DNA of 64,000 nucleotides from Lytechinus variegatus (Eukaryota; Echinodermata; Echinoidea; Temnopleuroida; Toxopneustidae). Of the stretch, positions 1 through 10,212 are shown in pieces. Within the stretch, counting starts at the first letter, position 1; the number at the start of each line of letters is the position of its first letter. The position numbers were made by a program, and so were the translations under genes. The notes beneath the pieces are model-generated. The model did no database searches and had not been told where the DNA came from. It saw only the letters and a program-made list of their open reading frames with translations. The stretch covers positions 12,254,124 through 12,318,123 of the forward strand of contig NC_054755.1 in NCBI RefSeq assembly GCF_018143015.1. The letters are read 5' to 3'.

Positions 1-79
1 CTAAGTCATATAGACTTCACCATCCTTGGCATGAACACTGTACAACTCTACATGAAAGTACCAGGGAGTAGAACACCAG
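1..79 (+). CDS. KDM6A: KDM6 exon (partial at window edge)
   Basis: Reads [20 protein letters not shown] and onward in frame from base 1, then PGSRTP, and ends with the first base of a Gly codon before donor GTAAGG. It carries the Lys that contacts 2-oxoglutarate in the family. The 5' boundary is outside the window. Confidence 0.9.
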
Positions 80-2158
80 GTAAGGAAAAAAAATCCTGAA
101 ATGTTGGCATTAGTAAAAACCTTCCATATATTCCCAACTTTAAAAAGTAAAAAAAAAAAAAACCTGGATGAATGGCGCAGTAAAACATTGCCCATATTCT
201 GAACAGATGATGATTTTGATGACAAAAACGATAACTGCCAATTTTTATTTTTCTATTTTTTTTTTTTATTTCAAATTTGACCTGCAAAAAATATGTTGAC
301 CAACTCTAATTTTCCACATTTTCCCAACTTTAAAAAGCAAAACAAACAAACAAAAACCAACACAGATGAATGGCGCAGTAAAACTTTGCCCATACTGTGA
401 ACAGATGATGATTATGTAGATCATGACGACGACCACGATAACTACAATGATGGTGGTGGTGTTGGAGATGATGATGATGATATAGATATAGATGACAATG
501 ACGATAGGATAATGAAGACATTAATGACTTTAATGACAACAATCTATCATCGTATAATGATACTGGGTAAAGATAGTGGTTAACAATGCTATGATTGATA
601 CACTATTATTACATTTTAATTTCTCCCAGGTCACCAAGAGAATAATAACTTCTGTTCTGTGAATGTAAACATCGGACCAGGAGACTGTGAATGGTTCGCT
701 ACACCTGCCTCATACTGGGGTTCTATCTACAACCTTTGTGAAAGGTAAGTACTATTCATACCTCCTTAAGTCTTATTTGTGCTGAAACTCAACCTAAAAG
801 AAAAGCGTTTACTGGAAAAACCTTTGGGATATTTCATCCAACGAAGTCCGTGATATCCAACAGTTAGCATAGTAGCAGTTAAACACCGGTGCTTTTCAGC
901 CAGTCATCAACAAAACTTGTCCTCTGACGAAGAATATGCAGTCTGCAATAATGCAGCATAATTACCCTTCTATAAACAGCGAAGTGGACACATGCTTTAT
1001 GTTTATAATATTTCAAAGACCCTATAAAATCATTGTTTGATTCCATTACAGGGATAATAAAGAATAGATTCCTACTTTTGATAGCTTCAACCCTATAAAC
1101 ACTGTTCATAAACAAAATCATCTTTTTTTACAGGGCTAACATCAATTTCTTGAAAGGGTCATGGTGGCCCGTCCTTGAGGACCTGTACGAAGAGGACATC
1201 CCTGTCTATCGGTTCATCCAGCGACCCGGTGACCTTGTATGGGTCAACTCGGGGACCGTCCATTGGGTCCAGGCAGTGGTAAGTCATCGCATTGCTTTTC
1301 TCTGGAGGTTAGAGGGCATGCAATATTAAGCTTAGCGATTGATATTTAGGTTGATTCTTACAATTGATCATACACAGTAATCAAAGGAATCACTTGTAGA
1401 ATTCAGCTCCATGATCAATCGCTGAGCTTTATGCAACATGGACCCTGGGTGATTGTTGCCAATGTATGTATGAAAAGCTGTTTTACCATCTGAAATATGA
1501 CTATTGCATATTCAGGAGGCTTTCATGTTCATTTTATTTTAATTGCACATTTATACTTTCATATAGTGCATACATGTTCTTTCCTTTTTAACAAAATTCT
1601 AGAAGTTGTAATGTACATTCTAAGAAATTATCAGATCATAGCTGCCTTTCAATGAAGATAACAGTATAGGCCTACAAATTTGTAAATTTGCTTTAAAGAA
1701 GAATTGGACATCATCATTTACTTCTCGTTTTTTTTTTAATCAGGGATGGTGCAATAACATCGCATGGAACGTCGGCCCGCTCCTGACGCACCAGTACCGG
1801 ATGGCGGTGGAGCGATACGAGTGGAACAAGCTCCAGCAGTACAAGTCCATCGTCCCCATGATCCACCTGACGTGGAATATCGCCCGTAACATCCGCATCT
1901 CAGAGCCGCGCTACTTTGAGATGGTCAAGTACTGCCTGCTGCGGTCACTCAAGTACATCCAGATGACCAAGGAGTATTTGAAGGACATGGGTATAGAGGT
2001 CCATTGGCATGGCAGAGCAAAGAACGAGGCTGCTCACTACTGCACCAATTGCGAGGTAATGATGAGGATGATGATGGTGATGATGATGGTGATAGTGATG
2101 GTGATTGTGATGACAATGGCAGTGGTGGTGGTAGAGATGATGATGATGGTGATGATGG

Positions 2159-2190
<32 letters not shown>

Positions 2191-2945
2191 AGGATGGTGG
2201 TGGTGGTGATAACAATAGGGTGATGATGATGATGATGATGGTGATGATGGTGCTGGTGATAATGATGATGAAATACAATATAAATCTCTCTTCTATCCCT
2301 CTCTTCATTACTAGGTGGAGGTGTTTGATATTCTGTTCACGACAGAGAAAGATAAGAAATATGAGGTCCACTGCCAAGACTGCGCCCGCAAGGCAAGTCC
2401 GTCACTAGAGGGCTTCGTCATTTTGGAGCAGTACAAGCAGAGCGAGCTCATGGAAATCTATGACAATCTCCAACTCCATGACAAAGAGGTATGGGGAAAT
2501 TTTTTTCATCAGTTTGGGGGAAAATTAGTGCTTTATATGAAGCAGGCAGAGGACCAGGAACGTCATTCTTAAAAAAATGTCACAGTTCTCGAAAATCGTG
2601 TCTCATTCTTTCGTGCCGCCTAATTGACACAGCAAGACAAAACAACTGCACACTATAACCCTGCATGGTGGTCAAATGACTACCAAACCTGAATATCAAG
2701 GTAGATTTGTAAAAAGTAAAACGGGAAGTTTACCCTGGCCCTAAAAGTGTTTTGATTAAAGCAGAAAAATGTAAGAAAAATATTGGAGGTTTGAAAAAAA
2801 TCAATTAAGGAATAGCTATGAACTGATGTTTCTGGTGAGATAATGAATGCACAAGTAAAATTATTTTTTCAATTTTCTGAGGAGGTAATGGAAAATGTGT
2901 CTTTGTTCCCTTCTCCAGGAATCTGAGTCATCGCAGAGATCATGA
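1..2945 (+). CDS. KDM6A: Histone H3K27 demethylase KDM6A/UTX-like, C-terminal part (5' end outside window)
   Basis: Six spliced segments (1-79, 630-744, 1134-1278, 1744-2055, 2315-2488, 2919-2945) join in frame to give the last 283 residues of a UTX/UTY/JMJD3-type demethylase, a nuclear Fe(II)/2-oxoglutarate enzyme that removes methyl groups from H3K27. Visible parts: the JmjC strand with [19 protein letters not shown]; the metal ligands His (632-634) and Glu (638-640) in GHQENNN; the third ligand His (1261-1263) in GTVHWVQ; then the C-terminal helical part and zinc module with the Cys pairs HYCTNCE and HCQDCARK. All expected active-site residues are present, so the enzyme looks functional. 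The protein ends soon after the zinc module with ESESSQRS. The TPR repeats and first half of JmjC lie upstream of the window. Many invertebrates have one KDM6 gene, so UTX versus JMJD3 cannot be resolved here. Confidence 0.95.
403..535. repeat. GAT/GAC trinucleotide-rich microsatellite in KDM6 intron
   Basis: Degenerate GATGAT/GACGAC/GGTGGT runs between the first two exons in the window. Low complexity, and it produces spurious Asp- and His-rich ORFs. Confidence 0.7.
630..744 (+). CDS. KDM6A: KDM6 exon with first two Fe(II) ligands
   Basis: Follows acceptor TTTCTCCCAG and ends in AG before donor GTAAGT. Encodes [20 protein letters not shown] and on to [10 protein letters not shown]. His and Glu of HQE are the first two iron ligands. 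Phase 1 in, phase 2 out. Confidence 0.95.
1134..1278 (+). CDS. KDM6A: KDM6 exon with third Fe(II) ligand
   Basis: Acceptor TTTTTTTACAG, donor GTAAGT. Encodes [20 protein letters not shown] and on to GTVHWVQAV. The His of TVHW is the distal iron ligand of JmjC. Confidence 0.95.
1744..2055 (+). CDS. KDM6A: KDM6 exon, post-JmjC helical domain and first zinc Cys pair
   Basis: 104 codons from [12 protein letters not shown] to HYCTNCE, between acceptor AATCAG and donor GTAATG. Closely matches the vertebrate UTX region after JmjC. The donor is followed directly by a GAT/GGT microsatellite. Confidence 0.95.
2056..2280. repeat. GATGATGGT microsatellite directly after a KDM6 splice donor
   Basis: About 220 bp of GAT/GGT repeats fills almost the whole intron between exons 1744-2055 and 2315-2488. 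Repetition begins about 5 bp after the GT donor. It creates overlapping spurious ORFs on both strands. Confidence 0.9.
2315..2488 (+). CDS. KDM6A: KDM6 exon, second zinc Cys pair
   Basis: 58 codons from VEVFDILF to NLQLHDKE, with HCQDCARK giving the second Cys pair of the C-terminal zinc module. Acceptor ATTACTAG, donor GTATGG, phase 0 on both sides. Confidence 0.93.
2919..2945 (+). CDS. KDM6A: KDM6 terminal coding exon
   Basis: After acceptor CTTCTCCAG this reads ESESSQRS then TGA. The family is variable here, so it rests on frame, splice consensus and position. An alternative downstream terminal exon is possible. Confidence 0.7.
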   Translation, partial: ESESSQRS

Positions 2946-4938
2946 CAACTAATGGAGCAGCTAGGGAGCTGCCCCACCCACCCGGAGCGCTAGCGATCTC
3001 CACGCCCGACGGGAGATCGACAAGGCGTCTTCAACGATGGAGGAGAAATCACTCAACATGCTGCCAGACACCCTATGTTCTTGAACTCACCCAACTCCAT
3101 TTGTGTTCCTTTTTACTCTCCGTACCCAGGAGTGTGACTATAATAGGATAGATCATCCCGTTGCATAGCTGTGTTTCGTCTCGTCTGTAGCCTTCAGGCA
3201 TCCTCTTTTGCTGGATGCTGTCTCCGACATTAGAAATGAAGGGGACAGAACTAGTGGAATGAGAGCGATGCGTAGTCTCCATAATTAGACTTCATTGAAT
3301 CATCATGAAAACATCCCGTTTATTATCAATGAGGTCTGATGGCCCCCTCCCCTTTCCCTCTCATCAGTATATGGTCAAGACATGGTCTGATATGTAATAA
3401 GGTACAAGTTCTTTTATACCATCTTTTTACTCTGTTGTCTTCGTGAAAACTGTACACTGTCACTGCCGTCGGTACAGGCGTGCGTACTCGTTTACTTGTA
3501 TACTTGTTTATATACTGATGTGTGGTCGTAGGTTTGTATTCTCAAGGCAGGTATCATCGGAAAGATCACCTCTCTTTATACCAGTTGCCATTGCTTTGAT
3601 CTATGCAAGCTGATGCCATGTCTTACTACATAATCTTCAGTTTTGTACTTTTTTCCAGGGGCGGGCAAGTGGCGGGCACAACTACACAGTAGATGCTGCA
3701 TCAAATTGTATGTTATCTGTGAATAGGGTGCAAAACCCCCCACTATATATATCATACCCAGGAAGCAAGGAGCTATTGACTTACAATGTATACACCGATG
3801 TGTTGATCTGATTGGCTATTTGTACCCTTTTTTAGCTGCGAAAAAGTTATGACTTTATGTTCTGATAAATTTAAGAAATGAAAATGTTAGTAGATAATTG
3901 AAATGTTGTGTTTACTAGCTAAAAATCCTCTCCAGATTCAAAATCATATAATTTCAATGATGTGGAATAATTTTGAGATGATGAAATATATGTTACGAGT
4001 TACAAGAAGACTTTCCCGCACTGTGCCGCATCTGGGACAGTGTCTCTTACCGGTACTAGTATTGGTGAGGGGGGAATGCCTGGGGGTATTTCATAAACTA
4101 ATAAACCTATATTTCTTAATTTGACCCCCATTCTCTCTGTTCTCCACTTCATTGCTTGTTCATGCCTTGATTAATCCAAGAGCATTACACTTAATTATCT
4201 GAACTGAAAAACAAAAACAAGTCATTTCAGGAAAGTCACACATATATGGGGTCATCTGTTTGATGTCCATCACTCATTGTCCTTTTTTAGGCCTGCCATA
4301 TATGGATTAGTATAATATTTTGATAAAGTAATGAACTCAATTAACCTCACAATTTTATGGAATTTCCCTTCAGTACATCAGACATTGTACAATAGAGAAT
4401 TTCTGTTGAGTTGCATTCAGAAGTAATAATGCCATTTTGTGAAGGAAGCCATTGTCCTTCCAAATATTTTCCTATATGAAAAATGATATTCATTCTCCTG
4501 TTTGATTCAGAGTTAATAATTAAGGCATTTTGGAGACAGGATATTTAAAAAAAAAAGATTAGTCTGGAAAATTCATAACTTTCCATAAAAATATGTCACA
4601 TGGCTAGTGACCATGATATCTAGTCACCCTAATTCCTACAAATCTCCCATTGGGCCTTTCAACTGAATGATAGGTCTATGATATACGTATTCCTGGCTGA
4701 TCAAACCCAAAACATTAATACAATTGGTCCAGCTTCCAAATTCAACAATAGTTGGATAATGTTGTCTCAATTTTTTTTTAATACAAAAGAAGAGATATTG
4801 AAAACAAAAATAATGTAACACACATTCCACTCAATGTTTGGAACTCGGCAAAAAAAAGTAACATTGAAGATTGAGTATTCATGCATGGATGTTGAATAAT
4901 CTTGTCTGTTTTAAGGGCATACACAAGTTCCTATATCC

Positions 4939-4951
4939 AGGTCAAAGGTCA
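4939..4951 (+). promoter_or_regulatory. Perfect DR1 nuclear-receptor half-site pair
   Basis: AGGTCAAAGGTCA is two AGGTCA half-sites spaced by one base, the consensus bound by RXR, HNF4 and COUP-type receptors. A third TCAAAGGTCAC follows within 20 bp. The same 13-mer occurs in minisatellites elsewhere in the window, so it may be repeat-borne and not a selected site. Confidence 0.3.
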
Positions 4952-6085
4952 CATGTCAAAGGTCACTTGTCTGTGTTTTCAGATTTATTAGGCATCAGTG
5001 TGTTGCTGCTAACGATTCTTGCATTAGACACAGAGATCGAATTTGAAGTGGAGATGGGCATGGGCACAACCCAGCAAATATTTATTTGCTGGGATGAATT
5101 ATACCGATGAGGTCAAGAAACGAACGAGAGAACAGATTATTGATTTGTGTGTTTTCAAGGAGATGGTGGAGGAGAAAGATAAAAGAGAAAAAGATAATCG
5201 GGCTGGCAAGCTGTTGATGATTGAATGGCTCGTCATCGAACAATTGCAATGAAAAGGGCAGCTTACTTTTCATTTATATAACGTGACAAAACTTGCAACA
5301 AGAGTAGGATCTTATTTCCTGAAGAGGAAAGCCTGCATCGATGTTAACCAATTTTAGTGCAATTTTTTGTAATTTTATTTTGTGATTGTGGTGGGAGAAA
5401 TCTCTGTTAATCGTGTTTTGTAATTTGTACAAATTTGGATAAGGACGAGATTAAACAATTTTGCTGTACAGAGAAGTAAAAGAAGTGTAATTGTACATGA
5501 TTTCCTGTGTGTCTGTCGCCCATTTTCTGTTATCGTGATATCTTCTCGTGAAATGTTCAAAAAATTATGTGAGAAGGATATACCCTCTTCCGAGGGAAAA
5601 AACTAATGTTACTGCAGTCAAAATGACCACTTGTATGCTGTAGCGAGTTTTATTCAGATATAGTAGAGATATGATGATGTAGTGAGTTAAATAACCTTTC
5701 ATTTTTATTTAAAGGTTGATCACATGATGCAATCATTTTGTAGTAGTAGTGCCCAGTCATGTGATGGTCATGTGATCTGTAGTTTTATTTCTTGCTTGTC
5801 TCAGGGAATTTGAAACAAATGACATGTTGTTCTGTGTTGACATTGCTGCTTTAAGGTCTTTTTTTTCTTCAAGATTTTGTAGTGCGTAGATTGTTGTATC
5901 ACAGAGCCAAAAGAGGGTTACGAGCGTATACCGACTGAAAGTCGGAGAGGCAATGATCATGACTTGAAATCTTGTTGTGATAAGACGAGGAACTGTCAGT
6001 ATTTTCTATGTAGTGAGTCGATACCCATTCCTGAGTATAGTTGGGGAGGGTCGTGGGAATGAAATTGTCTCATCCAGCAATTGTA

Positions 6086-6316
6086 TTTCATCATCATCGT
6101 CATCATCATCAAAATCATCATCATCATTACCATAACCATCATCGTCACATCACTCATTTTCGTCATTGCTCTCATAATCATTGTCATCATTATCTTTGTC
6201 ATCATCATCCATCATCATAACCTTTTTCATCATCATCATCACCACCAAAATCATCATCGTCACATCACTCAACCATTACCATCCCCTCAACATTTGTCAT
6301 CATTATCATCGACATC
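6086..6316. repeat. CAT/ATC trinucleotide microsatellite
   Basis: Over 200 bp of degenerate CAT repeats with short interruptions. ORFs through it are His/Ile/Met-rich artefacts. Confidence 0.85.
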
Positions 6317-7551
6317 TTCACTATAAATGAATTCCTCTGAATCTATATAAGAAAGCATATTTGTAGTGATCATGTGAAATTTATAGAGAAGAGACATTAT
6401 TTTCACATTTTTTATTTTCCTGACGGGAGTAGCGGGTTGGGAATATATCTGTACAAATTACGAGAAAAAGTAATAGATTTTTATAGAAAGGATATCATGT
6501 AGAACTCAAAGATACATTCGTGATTTCAAGCCAATTCAGTTTTATTTGTAGAAAATACTGAAAGAGGATGAAATATGTAGGAGTCTTGTGGAAAAGATGC
6601 CAAATTTGAACTCTGTTTTGCCACAGATAAGGAGATTGTGTATACTACAGCTGAACAGTTAATTACAAAATAATTATTCCCCTTTTTCATGGTTTCCAAC
6701 TAACTCTTTTGTAGTTTGAGAAGGAAAGCTGGACCATATGTTTATCCTGCTTTGTGGGATAAGATATTTCATTCGCCTCAGTGTAGCTTTCAAGGCTCTT
6801 CTGTTTGTGTTATCCATATGAATGATACATGGGGAACGTTTCATGAAGCAAATAGTGATTTTCATTAACTGCTGTTATAAGCTACTGAAATCCTTGCATT
6901 TGATTGGCTGGATGCAAATTATCGAAGTCAATGACAAAATTTGTTTTGATTGCACGTTCAGATAAAGTCCTTTGTTGGATTTCTTAATAATTACAAAAGT
7001 ATTTCAAGAGAATGTTGTATGCTTTGAGATATGAAATGAAAGAATCATGTTTTCAAGAAAATTGAAAATATCAAACCAGTTTCCTCGTTAGAAAATCAAC
7101 ACTTTACTAACAAAACCTGGGTTTGGAGTTAACTGTTCATTGCTGGGATTGAATGTTGTGGCAGAAATATTCATTGTTTTCACTGAAGAGAACTATGAAT
7201 GAATGACGTCAATGATTGTTGGATGTTTTCTTGATTAGAGGCTAGAGTTTTACGGCTGTTGTATCCTCCCCTCCCACTGGAAATAGCCCTAAGGGTGTCG
7301 TCTTTTTGGTTTTCTTAGGCCATTGTCGGCCAAGTTTGTGTAACTACAAAACAATGGTGCTGAAATACGTTGGGAGATGAATTTGAACCTCCCATTGTTA
7401 ATACTCTTCCCTTGGTTTTTTTCAATCAATTATGTAAGCTGATAGAGTCTGTCTTTATTATTATGTTTAACGACGAAGGGGATAGCTGCTTGGTGCCAGT
7501 GCAAAAGAAATACGAAAATGGCTTCTGTGTTCACCAAAACATTTTCTGACT

Positions 7552-7662
7552 GGGGAGCATTTCATCGACATTTATGTCCGACAAGTTGTCTGAACTGACA
7601 ACTTTTCAGGATTCTGATTGGCCGAGAGGCACTGTTCTGCATTGAATATTTGAAATTATTTG
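7552..7662. mobile_element. MITE remnant (GGGGAGCATTTCAT end)
   Basis: Starts GGGGAGCATTTCATC and carries ACAACTTTTC and GATTGGC segments that match the intact palindromic element at 35834-36000. Only one arm is kept. Confidence 0.5.
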
Positions 7663-7668
7663 GAATGC

Positions 7669-7708
7669 AAAATTGTGCACCCCTCTCTCTTGAGGGGTGC
7701 ACAATTTT
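7669..7708. repeat. Perfect 17-bp-stem hairpin
   Basis: AAAATTGTGCACCCCTC at 7669-7685 is the exact reverse complement of 7692-7708, with a 6-nt loop TCTCTT. It lies in the 3' flank of KDM6. It could be the closing hairpin of a MITE or an RNA stem. Confidence 0.6.
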
Positions 7709-8516
7709 AAACCCATTGGACTGTCAGGTGACCAGCTATCCCCCCGAGTTAAAAACACCATTAAGTCTGTTACCTTTTTTTGTATAATCCACAGTGACCA
7801 AACTTAACTACCACATATCATGTAAAACAATTTTTTAAAATGTTCCATAAAAATGTAGATTAACCTCTTGTTTTCAAATGGTTGCATTTCATATGAAAAA
7901 AAAGTAGAATAACTTCACCGAAATCATGGAATGTTCCAATGTTACTTAAATCTACTTTTGTATTTTGTAAATAACTTGTAAAAAGTGTGTTTGTTTTTTC
8001 CAAACAATGAAACTAGAAGTTTTTTGTGTTGAGTTTAGAAGGGAATACAAATACTTTTTCTATTAAACAACATAGGCATGTTGAGAAAATTTTGAATTTT
8101 AGAGTAAAAAGTACCTCTAGAATTCAAACATCTTAGACAAGATACTAGGATAAAAAATATTCAGGTCTTGATTCAGACCTGGGCCTATGTTTTTGGCGCT
8201 GATGAGTTTTCTTTTGTAAATCTTTTTTTTTAGTGTAATATGTCATTCCATGAGGCAGGAACTATTAATATTATTGAAATTAAATTTGTGTTGCGCTTGT
8301 TTCAGGTAAACAGGTCCATATTATTTTGAAGAATTTGTATTAGTGAGAGATGAGTGTTTTTCTCAAAGAGGTAGATAAACACCCATTGAGAAATACAAGA
8401 ATATTTCATTTTCTATTTGATACATTAGTAATGAATGTACATTTGATGAATTTTATTGGTTCATTATTTTCCTTCTAATTAGATTCTTATTCTTGGTTCT
8501 CACTTTAGTTTTGTAA

Positions 8517-8792
8517 TAAAGGGATGGTCCAATTTGAACTGAAATTGGTTACATATATCTAAACTTGGGCATAATTTGAGAAAATTACTAATCCGTAATC
8601 CACCAAGATCAATTCATATGTCTGTGATGTATCCAATAATTCAACATGTTATGAATTTTTTCCATCACAAGAAACAAAGTCGTATCAACTTTCAACAATA
8701 GAAATAATACAAAGATGTCTAATATCAAAATATCCTTGGCGTGCTGCTTAAATTTGATTGTAACAACTTAGATAAATTGGACTATCCCTTAT
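8517..8792. mobile_element. MITE with AAAGGGATGGTCC termini
   Basis: The left end TAAAGGGATGGTCCAATTT and right end AAATTGGACTATCCCTTA are inverted repeats with one mismatch, about 275 bp apart. The same terminal words bound the larger palindrome at 37870-38444, so these belong to one family. Confidence 0.75.
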
Positions 8793-9223
8793 GTTTATTT
8801 TCTTCCTGCTTCTACTATTGTGCTCTATTTTTCTCTTCTTTTTTTTTCATTTTTCCTCTGATAGTGAATCAATGCATTTTGGGATTATTTATTGTAGCAA
8901 AATATGAGTATTTATTGTGAGTGTTCCCCTTTTTTTATGCAAAAGGGCTTTTTGCAAGAGAAAGAGATTATGATTTGGTTGAAAACTCACACAGGAAAGA
9001 GAATAATGAAGATTTGTTTTTTTTTTCTTTCTCCATGAAATGCTTTTGTTTGAAATTGTGGGTTGTAGAAAAGTTTGTATACATACCTAAACTATGAGCT
9101 GCCACGTCTCAATAAAATTATGAAGAGACATGCATCTGGAATGAATTTGTAGCATGTTATTTTGTGAATTTTGTCTTTGCCTTTGAATTTTCTGTGGTTT
9201 GCAGATACTTTATATTAGAAAAG

Positions 9224-9480
9224 AGGCGAAAGAATGAGAGAGAGAGAGAGTGTGTGGCGTGAAAGAGAGAGAGAGGAGGGGAGAGGGAGAGTGGGGAAGG
9301 GAGGGGGAGATATGAAGAGAGAGAGGGGGAGAGGAAATAGAGGATGGAATGATAGATAAGACATTTTGATAGAAAAATAGATAAATGGATGGGTGGATGG
9401 ATGGATGGATAGATAGATAGTCTAGATATAAATAGATATAGAAAATGGATGGATAGATTGTATAAGTGGATAGATCAATA
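9224..9480. repeat. GA and GGAT/GATA microsatellite block
   Basis: GAGA tracts grade into GGATGGAT and GATAGATA repeats. Long reverse-strand ORFs here (SPS/YIY-rich) are artefacts of the repeat. Confidence 0.85.
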
Positions 9481-10125
9481 AAGAATGGATGATTTGACTG
9501 ACTGGAGAAGGGCAAAGCGAGAGAGAGAAAGGAAGGAAGAGGAGGTGGGGGGGTGTAGAAATATATACAGATTAACATTCATAGATAAAAGGAGAGTGGT
9601 ACATGGATGGGCGGGGGGGGGGAGGGCGTTGGGAATAATTGGGTTATACAATATTTTCAAAAGGTAATGGCAAATGAGCGAACTTTGTACCATCAGCTAC
9701 ACTCTTGTATTGTCGGAAAGCAAATAAAGCATTCTTGATTTTTATATGCATTATAAACGCCCTCCAACACAAGATGCCACGGGATGTTTGATATTTCCTT
9801 TGCTTTTTCAACGCTCACAATTCAGAAAGGCTATAAATGAACTTTGAAATTGTCTTGAATAAATTGTAGGCCTATATATTATGCTCTGTTTTTATTATTG
9901 TTTGCTTCAAATTATCAAGACTTGACAATCGCAGTGGCAATAGTTCGGCTTAATATACCTTGTAACGTGGAATAGAAGCAGGAATGGATCTATATGTTTG
10001 TCAAGAAAGAGGACTTTGTAAACACTGAAGTCTCGATCTTGTGATGACTTTGATGAATTTCTTGTTAGCCTAATTTTTGAACTTGTACAACTTGACGATA
10101 TAGAGAGGTGGGCGCCGAAATCAAA

Positions 10126-10212
10126 ATGGCGCGAAAACCCGATCCAGATTACTTCAAATATCCAAACATTTTTGTCATGATCCTCATCGCCTTCGGAATG
10201 ACTTTGACTGCG
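10126..10212 (+). CDS. TMEM254: TMEM254 exon 1 (coding part)
   Basis: 29 codons starting MARKPDPDYFKYPN and covering the first membrane helix. Donor GTAAGC. The upstream region has no TATA box near the start. Confidence 0.85.

Larger units (their letters stand above)
2946..10125 (+). other. Non-coding 3' UTR / intergenic stretch between KDM6 and TMEM254
   Basis: About 7 kb with no conserved coding sequence on either strand. It holds a nuclear-receptor-like DR1 site (4939), a CAT trinucleotide tract (6086), MITE remnants (7552, 8517), a perfect hairpin (7669) and a GA/GGAT satellite (9224). Candidate poly(A) signals AATAAA occur at 9111 and 9723, so the KDM6 3' UTR may be several kilobases long. 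That is inference and needs transcript data. Confidence 0.5.

Noticed and set aside
1801..2408. Long overlapping ORFs around 1.8-2.4 kb (Met/Val- and Asp/Gly-rich)
   Set aside because: They run through the GAT/GGT microsatellite of a KDM6 intron; only the exon parts 1744-2055 and 2315-2488 match a protein family.
9210..9578. 122-residue Ser/Pro/Ile-rich reverse ORF
   Set aside because: It is the translation of GA and GGAT simple repeats, with no splice partners or domain.
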